Source of the DNA: a bacterium
GTDB lineage: Bacteria > Vulcanimicrobiota > JABDET01
Reading direction: 5' to 3'
Assembly: GCA_021800275.1 (NCBI GenBank)
Contig: JAJYZB010000003.1
Span: 126,680-190,679, forward strand
Length of the DNA stretch: 64,000 nt
The first letter of the stretch is position 1; each line of letters opens with the position of its first letter. The notes under the pieces were generated by a model. The model had not been told where the DNA came from. It did no database searches and saw only the letters and a program-made list of their open reading frames with translations. Below are positions 52,399 to 61,130 of this stretch, piece after piece. The position numbers were made by a program, and so were the translations under genes.

Positions 52399-53571
52399 TT
52401 AAAGAGTTCTCAAAAAACCTGCAATTTTTTGAGAACCACCTGACGGGCCCATTCTCATTTTCCCTTCCTCAGACATTTTTTGATAAACATCTCTATTTTG
52501 TAATATAAAAAATACTTTTGCGGCCAGGAGTTTGGAATCCGCCTTGACAATTGCGAGAGCATCCCCCAGCAGTTTCTTCTGTCTCCACCGATACCAGGAA
52601 AGTTTTCCATTTCTTGAAAACTCTAAATCAAATGCTACAACAGGCTTTCCTGTTCCTGCGGCCTGCTCGTTTCCTGTGCCAGCCTGCCCTAACACAAGAG
52701 TAGAAGCATGAAGAGCATCACCCAGAGAGTTCTGCATGACCAAGAGAGAAACCTCCCCTTGTTTGTAAGCTCCCAGAATAAACGGGGTTCTGTTTATTGT
52801 AACCCCATCCCATCCATTGAGTTTAGAAACAAAAATCTGCGGATTTAGAGCAGGAGGAAGATGAGCAATTCCCTGAATTCTCCCTCCTGTCAACTTCTGC
52901 AAGAACTGCAGCGATTCCACTTGAATTAAAAAATTTTCTGCAAATTCAGATCGCGATCCAGGCAGAAGCGTTATGACTAATCCATCAAAATTTGGGATCC
53001 TGCAGCGATTTTCCAATGATTCGTCCATCATTGGATTTCCAACAAAATCGGCATGGACTTTCTTTTTGTTTAAAATTTCAGCGGTAACTTTGTCTCTAAC
53101 GAAATTTTTAACATTTTTTTTCAGCAGCACCCTTTCTAAAAAATTATACTCTTGAACGTAATGCGATTTTGCCGTTCCAATAAAAACGATTGGCAAATTG
53201 ACAGAAAACTGCGCTAAAAACACTGGGAAAATGTCCCCCACGGCAATCATAAATCGAGCCTTTCTTCCCCATTTTTTCGTGGTACGCCACTCAGCCGCAA
53301 CCCTTCTGACAAGACCTGATTTAAAATCTTGAAACAGAGAGACTCCTGCGGAAGGAAGTTCGGAAAATGACATAAGAACAGGAATGCCTTTGTTCTCATA
53401 GCTTATTCCTCTGCCAATCAGCGGGAAAGCTGCTGAGCGCCTCTCGTCTTTTAAAACTTCAGCGATCTTTGCGGCAATAGCATCTTCTCCATAACCATTG
53501 CTTAAAAATAAAAAATCAAACGAATCCAGAGATAAGCCCTCCTTCAATTTTCCAGGATTGGAGGTTTCCAT
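52399..53571 (-). CDS. LpxB-related glycosyltransferase (TIGR03492-like)
   Basis: Protein of up to 390 residues resembling lipid-A-disaccharide-synthase-related proteins: FLFLSNGYGEDAIAAKIAEVL, PLIGRGISYENKGIPV, FVGNPMMDE, ITLLPGSRSEFAENFL and GQAGTGNEQAAGTGKPVVAFD. It is a distant GT19/GT28-type transferase, distinct from the true lpxB four genes upstream; the acceptor is unknown. The only ATG (53571) lies 56 bases inside the previous gene and lacks a ribosome site. A CTG at 53529 sits seven bases after a perfect AAGGAGGG and may be the real start. Confidence 0.8.
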   Translation of the reverse strand: METSNPGKLKEGLSLDSFDFLFLSNGYGEDAIAAKIAEVLKDERRSAAFPLIGRGISYENKGIPVLMSFSELPSAGVSLFQDFKSGLVRRVAAEWRTTKKWGRKARFMIAVGDIFPVFLAQFSVNLPIVFIGTAKSHYVQEYNFLERVLLKKNVKNFVRDKVTAEILNKKKVHADFVGNPMMDESLENRCRIPNFDGLVITLLPGSRSEFAENFLIQVESLQFLQKLTGGRIQGIAHLPPALNPQIFVSKLNGWDGVTINRTPFILGAYKQGEVSLLVMQNSLGDALHASTLVLGQAGTGNEQAAGTGKPVVAFDLEFSRNGKLSWYRWRQKKLLGDALAIVKADSKLLAAKVFFILQNRDVYQKMSEEGKMRMGPSGGSQKIAGFLRTL

Positions 53572-54298
53572 TTCTTATTTCAAAAAATAAATTCCAACTT
53601 CCGACGAATCTTCCATGCGAACCTGTCTGAAGAATCAAAGTGCTCCCAATTCGGTGCGGCTCTTTTAAAATCGTATGGCTGTGTCCTCCCAGAATAAGAT
53701 CAATGCCAGCAACTTGTTCGGCAAGGACACAGTCAGAATGAAATCCCGAGTGGGAAAGACAAAAAACAAGCTGAACTCCCGCGTCCCTAAATTTTGCAAC
53801 CGCCTTTTTCGCCGATTCAATGGGCGAAAAAAATCTCCATCCTGTTATTTTTTCCCACCTGGAATTTTCAGGATATTGGGGAACAGTCAATCCAAAAACT
53901 CCAATTCTCACTTCAGAGCCAGAGCATGATTGTTGAGGATTCGAAATGTTTTGAGGATCCTTTAGATCTGGGCTGCAGTAAATAAAAGAGTCCTGAATCT
54001 TAACCTTTTCTCTCAAATCAACTAAATTAGCTGCAAGGATAGGAAAATCTGATTCACTGAAGCGATTTTCTAAACAGCGTCGAAGATAATGAAACTCTCT
54101 ATTCCCCATAGCCATAGCAGCATATCCTGCTTTCCGCATTTTCCTCAAAACGGGCTCTTTAAAATGATAGACCAAATTACTTCCTTGAAGGGCATCCCCT
54201 GAATCTAACAGGAGCGAATTTTGAGTTCGAATCTCATTAATCGTTCTTTCGGGAAACCGATTGTGAAGGTCGTTGGTATGAATCAGGTGCAGGTTCAT
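53516..54298 (-). CDS. 5'-nucleotidase-like metallophosphatase
   Basis: Calcineurin-type phosphoesterase of 260 residues. The metal-binding motifs run in order: IHTNDLHNRF near the start, LLDSGDALQGS, AMGNREFHY, LSHSGFHSD and GGHSHT. It resembles the catalytic half of UshA/YfkN enzymes but has no signal peptide and no nucleotidase C-domain. ATG at 54298 is chosen because the start sits at the motif strand MNLHLIHTND, directly after the preceding stop. It belongs to the lpx operon and may dephosphorylate a lipid or nucleotide intermediate. Confidence 0.85.
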   Translation of the reverse strand: MNLHLIHTNDLHNRFPERTINEIRTQNSLLLDSGDALQGSNLVYHFKEPVLRKMRKAGYAAMAMGNREFHYLRRCLENRFSESDFPILAANLVDLREKVKIQDSFIYCSPDLKDPQNISNPQQSCSGSEVRIGVFGLTVPQYPENSRWEKITGWRFFSPIESAKKAVAKFRDAGVQLVFCLSHSGFHSDCVLAEQVAGIDLILGGHSHTILKEPHRIGSTLILQTGSHGRFVGSWNLFFEIRNGNLQSWKIEGGLISGFV

Positions 54299-54300
54299 GG

Positions 54301-54936
54301 CTATAACTTGAAAAAATTCAATAAAAATGATGCGCTGTGACTCACCTGCAATTTTACAGTAAAAGGATATGTGATTTTTAAAAACATTAATAAAATAACA
54401 ATGAGCAGCGGGATAAGAGTATGAATTTCGGATCTCCAGGCTTTCTCCCATTCATACTTTCCAGAAGATTCAGAGTACGCAGTAAAAGTAGGTAAAATGA
54501 GAGGAATTTTCTTGCGATATATTTGATAGATCTCTCCAAATCGCGTTTCCAAAAAACTTTCTTCCAAGGGGATTAAAGTTCCGTAAACTAAAACATAAAA
54601 AACTAACCACACGAGAAAAAAAATCCAAGCGGTTCCCCCCGAATACCTTCCCGCTGCCATAACGGTTCCACCTAAGCCAATTAATGAATTCCCGAGATAA
54701 AGAGGATGCCGAACATATCGAAAGGGTCCTGCTGTAATTAGGCTTTCTGCCTCAAGATAACTCTTCCTGGTTGAAATACCAGCATACCCAACTCCCCAGA
54801 TTCTAATAAACTCCCCTGCAGCGCATAACCCTAACCCAATGAAAAAACTTTCAAAACTTGGGCGTCCAAAAATTAAAAGAAAAAGCCCGAAAGGAGCCAT
54901 GGAGTAACCTCTGTATCGAAATAAAATCCTACGCAT
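54301..54936 (-). CDS. ICMT-like membrane methyltransferase
   Basis: Membrane protein of 211 residues with about five helices and the isoprenylcysteine/phospholipid methyltransferase signature AGPFRYVRHPLYLGNSLIGLG followed by EESFLETRFGEIYQIYRKKIP. Such enzymes use S-adenosylmethionine at the membrane. It overlaps the lpxB end by eight bases. A lipid substrate is likely given the operon; which lipid is not shown. Confidence 0.85.
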   Translation of the reverse strand: MRRILFRYRGYSMAPFGLFLLIFGRPSFESFFIGLGLCAAGEFIRIWGVGYAGISTRKSYLEAESLITAGPFRYVRHPLYLGNSLIGLGGTVMAAGRYSGGTAWIFFLVWLVFYVLVYGTLIPLEESFLETRFGEIYQIYRKKIPLILPTFTAYSESSGKYEWEKAWRSEIHTLIPLLIVILLMFLKITYPFTVKLQVSHSASFLLNFFKL

Positions 54937-56074
54937 GGTTTAATGCTTCTAAAATCAAATTTGCCACTCTTTTCATGACTCCTGGGGAACCCAGAAGGGG
55001 ACGAATTTGACGAAGATCGTTTTTTACTGTGGCTGCATAGTCTTTCTCTGTCAAAAATCTAACCAACTCGTGAAAAATCACCTCTGGCTTAGCTTTTTCT
55101 TGAATCAACTCAGGAACTACTTTCCTTCCTAAAAGGAGATTAGGAAGACCTGCAAAAGAGACGCCTTTAAGAAAATGCCTCTCAAATTTCCAAGTCAAAG
55201 GAGAAACTTTGTAAACAATGACCATGGGTTTTTCATAAAGCGCAGCTTCTAAAGTTGCAGTTCCAGAAGAGATAATCAATGCTGTAGAGACCAATAAAAT
55301 GTCGTAATTGGAATTTTCTACAGCAGTGACCTGCAGCCTGAATTGAGCGATTTTTGAAAGGATTTGGCGTTTTAAATTTTTTGAGGCAATCGGCAGGACG
55401 AATTGTATGTCCTCAAATTTTTCCAAAAGAAGTTCTCCTGCTTTTAAAAGGATAGGAAGAAGATAGCGAATCTCCTGTTCCCTGCTGCCTGGAAACAATC
55501 CAATGATCGGCTTATCGGGGTTTAATTTTAATTTTTCACAAGCTGAATAAAAGTTCGATTTCAACTCATGTGAACGAATCGTATCCACAAGAGGGTGTCC
55601 TGAAAAAAAAACAGGAACACCAGCTTTTTCATACAATGCCGCTGATTCAGGAAAAGGAGCAATAACGGCTTTTAAGCATCTGCCCACTTGTTTGGCGCGG
55701 TTTAGGTCATTTTTCCAGGCTGAAGGAGGGAAAAAATAATAGATTGGAATTCCTGAATTAAACAAAAAGCTTGCCAGGTGCAAATTAAATGCAGGACAAT
55801 CAATTAAAACAGCCGCATTAAATTTTAAGGCAGACAATTGTTTTTTGAGCCTTTGGTAAGCCATAATAATGGTCGGAGCCTTTTTTAATGAATCAAAAAA
55901 TCCAATAGAACTCCACGAGGTGCTGTCTGCCAAGATTTGCGCTCCAGATTCTTTAACTTTTTCTCCGCCAACAGCCGCAAACTCAATCGTGGGATTTTGC
56001 TCTCTTAGAGCTTGTATCAGAAGACTCCCGTTAAAATCGCCGGAGACATCCCCTGTGCTGATAAAAAGCTTCAC
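54929..56074 (-). CDS. lpxB: Lipid-A-disaccharide synthase
   Basis: GT19 enzyme of 381 residues that joins UDP-diacyl-GlcN and lipid X. Family blocks are FISTGDVSGDFNGSLLIQAL, VLIDCPAFNLHLASFL, VFFSGHPLVDTI, IIGLFPGSREQEIRYLLPI and IISSGTATLEAALYEKPMVIVYK. It overlaps the lpxA stop by four bases. Confidence 0.95.
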   Translation of the reverse strand: MKLFISTGDVSGDFNGSLLIQALREQNPTIEFAAVGGEKVKESGAQILADSTSWSSIGFFDSLKKAPTIIMAYQRLKKQLSALKFNAAVLIDCPAFNLHLASFLFNSGIPIYYFFPPSAWKNDLNRAKQVGRCLKAVIAPFPESAALYEKAGVPVFFSGHPLVDTIRSHELKSNFYSACEKLKLNPDKPIIGLFPGSREQEIRYLLPILLKAGELLLEKFEDIQFVLPIASKNLKRQILSKIAQFRLQVTAVENSNYDILLVSTALIISSGTATLEAALYEKPMVIVYKVSPLTWKFERHFLKGVSFAGLPNLLLGRKVVPELIQEKAKPEVIFHELVRFLTEKDYAATVKNDLRQIRPLLGSPGVMKRVANLILEALNHA

Positions 56075-56985
56075 CGTGAGGTGAGTTTATCTACTCTGTC
56101 TCCCGCTGTGCACAATCGCACATCAGCAAGATCTTCTGTTGCAAAGTAGGCAGACTGATCCACTTCTCGATCCGCTCCATTTTCATGCTCATATCCCGCT
56201 TTTTTAGAAAATTCTCTGCTTAAAATCCCTTGTCTAGAAGGGTTTCGCAGAAAATGCAAAAACCTTTCAATTTCAACTGTTGATGGGAGATTGTGTTCTA
56301 TTGCCTCAACTGCCTGGCACAGGTTGTATCCTGATCGATAAAGAAAATTATACGCCTTTTTTAATAATTCTCTGTTTTCGAGAGGAATTTCATTCCTTTT
56401 TAAGGCAATCAAATTCAATCCATAAGCTCGGGATGGAATCCCGTCCACTTTAACGTAGGGAGGAATATCTTTCACGTTTTTGGAGTATCCCCCAACCATA
56501 GCCATGGTGCCTATCTTAACAAATTGATGGACTGCGGCCATTCCTCCCATTACGACTTTATCTTCTAATTCTACATAACCAGCTAATCCGACAGAATTGG
56601 CAATAATACAGCGACTGCCAATCTTAACATTGTGTCCTGCGTGGACGTATGCCATGATATAATTCCCATCCCCGATAATCGTATTCTTTCCCCCGCTGCC
56701 TTTGTGGATAGTAACATATTCGCGAATCAAATTGCCATTTCCAACAACTACCCTTGACACTTCATTCCTCCAGCTTAAATCCTGAGGAGCTGTTCCTATC
56801 ACGACTCCTTGAAAGATCTCATTTTTTTCTCCAATGATTGTTTCATCCTCAAGAATCACATGACTGTGGAGAATCGTGTCTTCCCCTATTTTTACCCTTT
56901 TCCCAATAATACAGTAAGGGCCAATGACTGCTGTCTCAGAAATTTGAGCCGTGGAATCAATGATAGCTGTAGGGTGAATTTTCAT
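56071..56985 (-). CDS. lpxA: UDP-N-acetylglucosamine acyltransferase with C-terminal tail
   Basis: First enzyme of lipid A synthesis, a left-handed beta helix of hexapeptide repeats (IHPTAIIDSTAQISETAVIGPYC and onward). The catalytic His lies in YVHAGHNVKIG, and the C-terminal helical domain has GLNLIALKRNEIP. At 304 residues it is about 40 longer than usual; the extra end (after QGILSREFSKKAG) is acidic and has no known motif. It overlaps the oxidoreductase stop by four bases. Confidence 0.93.
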   Translation of the reverse strand: MKIHPTAIIDSTAQISETAVIGPYCIIGKRVKIGEDTILHSHVILEDETIIGEKNEIFQGVVIGTAPQDLSWRNEVSRVVVGNGNLIREYVTIHKGSGGKNTIIGDGNYIMAYVHAGHNVKIGSRCIIANSVGLAGYVELEDKVVMGGMAAVHQFVKIGTMAMVGGYSKNVKDIPPYVKVDGIPSRAYGLNLIALKRNEIPLENRELLKKAYNFLYRSGYNLCQAVEAIEHNLPSTVEIERFLHFLRNPSRQGILSREFSKKAGYEHENGADREVDQSAYFATEDLADVRLCTAGDRVDKLTSR

Positions 56986-57986
56986 CGTCTCACTGCGAAA
57001 AGTTCTCTCATCAGCTTATGCTCATCTGATTCTACTACAATAAGGCTTTCAACTATCTGTTTGCCAATCTCTATAGCGGCTTTTCCATCCTCGCCTGAAA
57101 CAATAGGCTGCTTATTTTCTCTTAAACACTCAATAAAATGTTCAATTTCGAGCCTCAGAGGTTCATCTTTGCAAATCATGGGTTGTTCTAACAAAAATTC
57201 ACTTCGATACATGGCTTTGGGTTGATCGAAGATATACTTGCTTGAAATTTGTTTTCTCAAAATAATATTTTGTTCTATATAATCCAGATGCAAAAACCCT
57301 TCTTCTTGAGTGATCTCTAAATTTCTCACTTTTTCAGAACTGATTCGGCTAGCTGAAAGACTTGCTAAACAGCCATTCTCAAAAAGAATCTGCGCCTGGA
57401 CAATATCTTCATGATTTGAATAAACTTTCAGTCCAAATCCCTGCATTTTGACGATAGGAGATTTAACCAGATTCAATATAATATCAATATCATGAATCAT
57501 AAGTTCGAAAACCACTCCGATATCTAAATTTCTGCGCGTAGGTGGACCCATTCGATGCGTTTCAATAAAAATTGGTTTTTTTACTAAGCCATTGAGCGAT
57601 ATAACGGCAGGATTAAACCTCTCCGTATGCCCAACCTGCAGAACAAGGTTTTTCATCTTGCTCAACTGAATCAAAGTTTTAGCTTCTTTAACGGTAGAAG
57701 TGATCGGTTTTTCGATTAAAACATGAATTCCCGCATCCAGCAGCGCCACGGCAATTGGATAATGGAAAGAGGTAGGAGTAGCAATACTCACAGCATCAAC
57801 TTTCTCAACTAACTGGTGATAATCCAAATAATAACTGGTATTGTATTTTTTGGCTATTTCTCGGGCAACCAATTCATTGGTATCTACCACAGCTACCAGA
57901 TCAACTCCAGGCATTTCAGAATAAATGCGGGCATGATGACGCCCCATGTGTCCCACTCCTATGACCCCTAATTTAACTGCAGCCAA
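56982..57986 (-). CDS. Gfo/Idh/MocA oxidoreductase in lpx operon
   Basis: NAD(P)-dependent dehydrogenase of 334 residues. The N-terminal Rossmann segment is LGVIGVGHMGRHHARIYS, followed by EKPIT with its catalytic Lys and VGHTERFNPAV. Position between lpxA and fabZ suggests a UDP-sugar substrate, for example oxidation of UDP-GlcNAc to a 3-keto form as GnnA does before GnnB; no GnnB aminotransferase is seen here. TTG at 57986 is the likely start because AGGAGG lies seven bases before it; a TTG seven codons earlier would place that site inside the gene. Confidence 0.88.
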   Translation of the reverse strand: MAAVKLGVIGVGHMGRHHARIYSEMPGVDLVAVVDTNELVAREIAKKYNTSYYLDYHQLVEKVDAVSIATPTSFHYPIAVALLDAGIHVLIEKPITSTVKEAKTLIQLSKMKNLVLQVGHTERFNPAVISLNGLVKKPIFIETHRMGPPTRRNLDIGVVFELMIHDIDIILNLVKSPIVKMQGFGLKVYSNHEDIVQAQILFENGCLASLSASRISSEKVRNLEITQEEGFLHLDYIEQNIILRKQISSKYIFDQPKAMYRSEFLLEQPMICKDEPLRLEIEHFIECLRENKQPIVSGEDGKAAIEIGKQIVESLIVVESDEHKLMRELFAVRR

Positions 57987-58022
57987 TTCTATGCCTCCTA
58001 ATTTCAATTTTAAATCTCATTT

Positions 58023-58403
58023 TTATTTTATGGCCAGGGTTAGACTGCCGCTCGCCATAACCTCATCCCCCACTTTTGCTTCTGCTTTGATTTTTCCTGT
58101 TTTTCCATCCCATTCTAAAAGTTCGACTTCGAAAAAAACACCGTCTCCTGGCAGCACAGGCTTCTTAAATCTTACTTTTTCAATGCCTGTTAAAACAGAA
58201 GTTTGACTTTTGCTAATTTTCTCTTGAAGAAGAATTTCCGCGGTTTGAAGGATTCCTTCCAGAATTAAAACTCCTGGCATGACTGGCATGTCAGGAAAAT
58301 GGCCGCTGAAAAAAACTTCATTTGCGGAAGCGCACTTAAATCCGACAATTCTCCTGTCTTCCTTCTGCACAATCTTATCCACAAAGGAAAATGGATAACT
58401 CAC
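58023..58403 (-). CDS. fabZ: 3-hydroxyacyl-ACP dehydratase FabZ
   Basis: Hot-dog-fold dehydratase of 126 residues in fatty acid synthesis. The catalytic His is in FFSGHFPDMPVMPGVL and the catalytic Glu in LILEGILQTAE. It overlaps lpxC by four bases, the common lpxC-fabZ-lpxA arrangement that balances lipid A and phospholipid. Confidence 0.95.
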   Translation of the reverse strand: MSYPFSFVDKIVQKEDRRIVGFKCASANEVFFSGHFPDMPVMPGVLILEGILQTAEILLQEKISKSQTSVLTGIEKVRFKKPVLPGDGVFFEVELLEWDGKTGKIKAEAKVGDEVMASGSLTLAIK

Positions 58404-59206
58404 TGGATCTGATTCTCCAATGTCTCTGCCATCAACACATGCAAGCTGTGGCCTCCTTTAAAGATCTCAAATTTTCCCACTGGATGCCAGGAGAGCAGCG
58501 AAAGATCTCCTAAAAAATCTAAAACTTTATGCCGAATAGGCTCATCCTTATATCGCAGTGGCGTCAAAATTGAATCTTTTGTTATTACGACACAATTTTC
58601 CAAATTCCCTCCCATGGTCAACCTTTCTTTCCGAAGGGAGTCTATCTCTTCCATAAAACCGAAAGTTCTTGCGGGCGCAATCTCACTTTTAAATATTTCG
58701 GGAGAAATCTCTCCCTGCCAGACTTGAGTGCCAATCAGAGCAAATGGAAAATCAATGGTATATTGAACACTGAACGAATTAGACGGAGAAATTTTAATAA
58801 AAGCATCCGTCTGTTCAATGAGGAGCGACTTTTTGATAAAAACTTGAGAAAAATCGCGTGAAGTCTTATTAAGATGGGGTTCTATAAGATCAATCCAACC
58901 CGACGAGCTTCCATCCAGGATTGGAATTTCTTCCCCTTTTATTTGAACTTCTAAAGAGGAAATTCCAAGCCATCGAACGGCTGCCAGAAGATGTTCTACG
59001 GTTTGAACAGAAATGCCATCCTTCCCTAACACAACTCCCCTTTTTGTTTTAACCACAAATTCTGGTTTTGCGGGTATGCGGATTCCGTCTTTAAAAAATT
59101 GGATGCCCTCTTTGTCAGAGGGCATAAACTTGATTTCAGAAAAGGCTCCTGTGTGGATACCAATCCCGCTGCACGACACTTCATGGGTCAGTTGGCAAAT
59201 TTTCAT
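58400..59206 (-). CDS. lpxC: UDP-3-O-acyl-N-acetylglucosamine deacetylase
   Basis: Zinc deacetylase of 268 residues committing to lipid A. Zinc ligands are the His in VQTVEHLLAAV and the His/Asp in RHKVLDFLGDLSLL; the N-terminus CSGIGIHTG is typical. It is shorter than the E. coli enzyme (305). First gene of the envelope operon running to about 52399. Confidence 0.95.
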   Translation of the reverse strand: MKICQLTHEVSCSGIGIHTGAFSEIKFMPSDKEGIQFFKDGIRIPAKPEFVVKTKRGVVLGKDGISVQTVEHLLAAVRWLGISSLEVQIKGEEIPILDGSSSGWIDLIEPHLNKTSRDFSQVFIKKSLLIEQTDAFIKISPSNSFSVQYTIDFPFALIGTQVWQGEISPEIFKSEIAPARTFGFMEEIDSLRKERLTMGGNLENCVVITKDSILTPLRYKDEPIRHKVLDFLGDLSLLSWHPVGKFEIFKGGHSLHVLMAETLENQIQ

Positions 59207-59404
59207 TTCTATGTTGTTTTATTTCTTTAGCGCGTTTCCTTTCCAGGCAGTATATTTCCTTAAAAAATAACGAAAAGGAATTTGGAAATAAAAATAAAAA
59301 ATTAAGACAAAACAAAGGAGTACGCAGAGGAATCCAGAAAACTCCGTCTAATTAAGTCAAGCATTACAGAAACAAAATATTAATACACAAAAGGAGTGAA
59401 AAAA

Positions 59405-59716
59405 ATGGCAACCGCATCAAAAGCAAAAAGAAATGGCAAACCCCTCACCAAATCTGCTCTCATTGAAGAGATCTCAAAGAGAACAAAACTTTCCAAAAGG
59501 GAAACAGAAAAGACCCTGAATTCCTTTCTGGAAACAGTCAAACATATGCTCAAACAAGGACAAAAAGTTCAGTTAATACCTTTTGGAAGTTTTGAAGTAA
59601 GACACAGAGCAGCCAGAACAGGAAGAAATCCGAGAACTGGAGCCAAAATAACCATTCGAGCAAGAAAGGTTCCAACTTTCCGTCCTGGAAAAGCATTAAA
59701 ACAAGCAGTTCGTTAA
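59405..59716 (+). CDS. HU/IHF-family DNA-binding protein
   Basis: Histone-like protein of 103 residues. The body (LTKSALIEEISKRTKLSKRE to KVPTFRPGKALKQAV) has the HU dimer fold and the DNA-arm GRNPRTGAKI. A basic N-terminal extension of about 14 residues (ATASKAKRNGKP) precedes it. ATG at 59405 has an AAAGGAG site eight bases upstream; a GTG nine bases earlier overlaps that site. It is a single-gene transcript closed by a strong terminator. Confidence 0.93.
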   Translation: MATASKAKRNGKPLTKSALIEEISKRTKLSKRETEKTLNSFLETVKHMLKQGQKVQLIPFGSFEVRHRAARTGRNPRTGAKITIRARKVPTFRPGKALKQAVR

Positions 59717-59734
59717 CCTGAATTAAAATCACAC

Positions 59735-59773
59735 AAAAGAAGTGGAAGGGATTTCCCTTTCACTTCTTTTATT
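59735..59773 (+). terminator. Strong rho-independent terminator after HU gene
   Basis: 16-bp stem (59735-59750 with 59755-59770, one G-T wobble) around an ATTT loop, with T-rich end. The A-tract on the left arm lets it act in both directions. Confidence 0.9.
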
Positions 59774-60048
59774 TCAGTTTTCAACCTCCAGCCCGTAAAT
59801 TATACCGCCCAATTTCGGACGCCAAATCCTGTGCTTCTAACCATTTTTGTGAAGTCAAAATAGCGCGAACATTAGCATAGAGCGACTCATAAAAGATAAT
59901 GATGCGGCAAACCAGGACAAAGGAATAGAGCGCGATCCCAAAGAAAGTCCTAGCTGAGGAAACCTGAACCATGTCACTAGCCAAACAAAAACTAGAAAAA
60001 CAGAAACCCTGAAAGCAAACTCGAACTGTAATTTAAAAGAGACAGATT
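59774..60048. other. Gap with one doubtful small frame
   Basis: With the terminator it makes a gene-poor stretch of 332 bp. A minus-strand frame of 67 residues (59781-59984) has one hydrophobic helix (FFGIALYSFVLVCRIIIFY) but no ribosome site or recognised family; it may be spurious. Nothing else is visible. Confidence 0.3.
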
Positions 60049-61083
60049 TTGAAAATTTTAGTGGCTGGAGCTGGAGCTGTTGGAACTTATCTGGGAGGGA
60101 AACTGGCTCTCTCAGGTCAGGAAGTTTTTTTTCTGAACCGAAATAAAGAATACTGTAGAACCTTAAATACGCAGGGATTTACCATTATTGAAAAAGGTGC
60201 AGCAGTTCAAGGTAAAGCCGCTGCTTTTCAAACCACTCAATCTCTTTTTTCCGCTCATGAAAACATTGATCTTTGTTTAGTTACAGTAAAAGGATTCTCA
60301 ACTCGTCCTCTTTTATCAGAATTGTCCCCTTTTTTAAATCAAATTCTGCACTTTTGCGATTTGCAAAATGGAATTGGGAATGAGGAAATCCTCGCCACGT
60401 TTGTAAAAGAAGAGAAAATTACCTCGGGTTCCCTGACAACAGCTTGCGGGATGGAAATTCCTGGAACAGTTAGGGCAGAAAATAAAGGAGGGGCTGCTTT
60501 CTCCTCAATGGATCCCAATCATTCCCCTCAATTTGTGGCTGATCTCTTTGAAAAAGCAGGAATGAGGGTCAAAATCTGCAGAGATTGGAAGTCCATGAAA
60601 TGGTCGAAACTGTTCTTGAATATCATCGGAAATGGCACTTCTGCTGTTCTTGAAATGACGCCTCAAGAAATTTTTTCGAGCAGGTTGGGCTTTAAAATAG
60701 AAAGAAAGGGTCTGATGGAAGCTGTTTCTGTGATGGAAAAGTGCGGTATAAAGCCTGTTTCTCTCCCTTTTCAACCTCTACCTCTTTACATTTTTGGAAT
60801 TAAATATCTCCCAGAACCTATTCTGCAAAATCTTTTCAAGAAAATGGCTGCAAAAGGAAGAGGAGAAAAACTTCCCTCTCTTTATTACGATTTATTAAAA
60901 GGAAAAAAAGAAACAGAAGCCTCGTTTCTTTACGGACCCCTGATAGATAAAGCAAAGTCTTTTGGAATACCTGTCCCTGTTCTTCAAACCGTGTATGACC
61001 TGCTGCTCAATTTCAATCCAGACGAAAGACAGATTTATCGGAAAAATCCAAATGCGCTTTATGAAAGAATATCGAAGTTTTAA
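60049..61083 (+). CDS. Ketopantoate reductase family (PanE/ApbA) enzyme
   Basis: NADPH-dependent reductase of 344 residues. The N-terminal motif ILVAGAGAVGTYLGGKLA is diagnostic, with the catalytic Lys region MKWSKLFLNIIGNGTSAV and the C-terminal domain. It could make pantoate for coenzyme A, but several family members act on other 2-keto acids, and no panB or panC lies nearby. Start is TTG with an AAAGAGA site. It is about 40 residues longer than typical PanE. Confidence 0.85.
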   Translation: MKILVAGAGAVGTYLGGKLALSGQEVFFLNRNKEYCRTLNTQGFTIIEKGAAVQGKAAAFQTTQSLFSAHENIDLCLVTVKGFSTRPLLSELSPFLNQILHFCDLQNGIGNEEILATFVKEEKITSGSLTTACGMEIPGTVRAENKGGAAFSSMDPNHSPQFVADLFEKAGMRVKICRDWKSMKWSKLFLNIIGNGTSAVLEMTPQEIFSSRLGFKIERKGLMEAVSVMEKCGIKPVSLPFQPLPLYIFGIKYLPEPILQNLFKKMAAKGRGEKLPSLYYDLLKGKKETEASFLYGPLIDKAKSFGIPVPVLQTVYDLLLNFNPDERQIYRKNPNALYERISKF

Positions 61084-61130
61084 TGTTTTTTTAATTCCCT
61101 TACCTGAATCCATTATGGTATGATCAGTTC

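Noticed and set aside
59781-59984. Small minus-strand membrane protein gene
   Set aside because: One hydrophobic helix but no ribosome site, no recognised family and a start only at TTG or a late ATG; described within the gap entry instead of as a gene.
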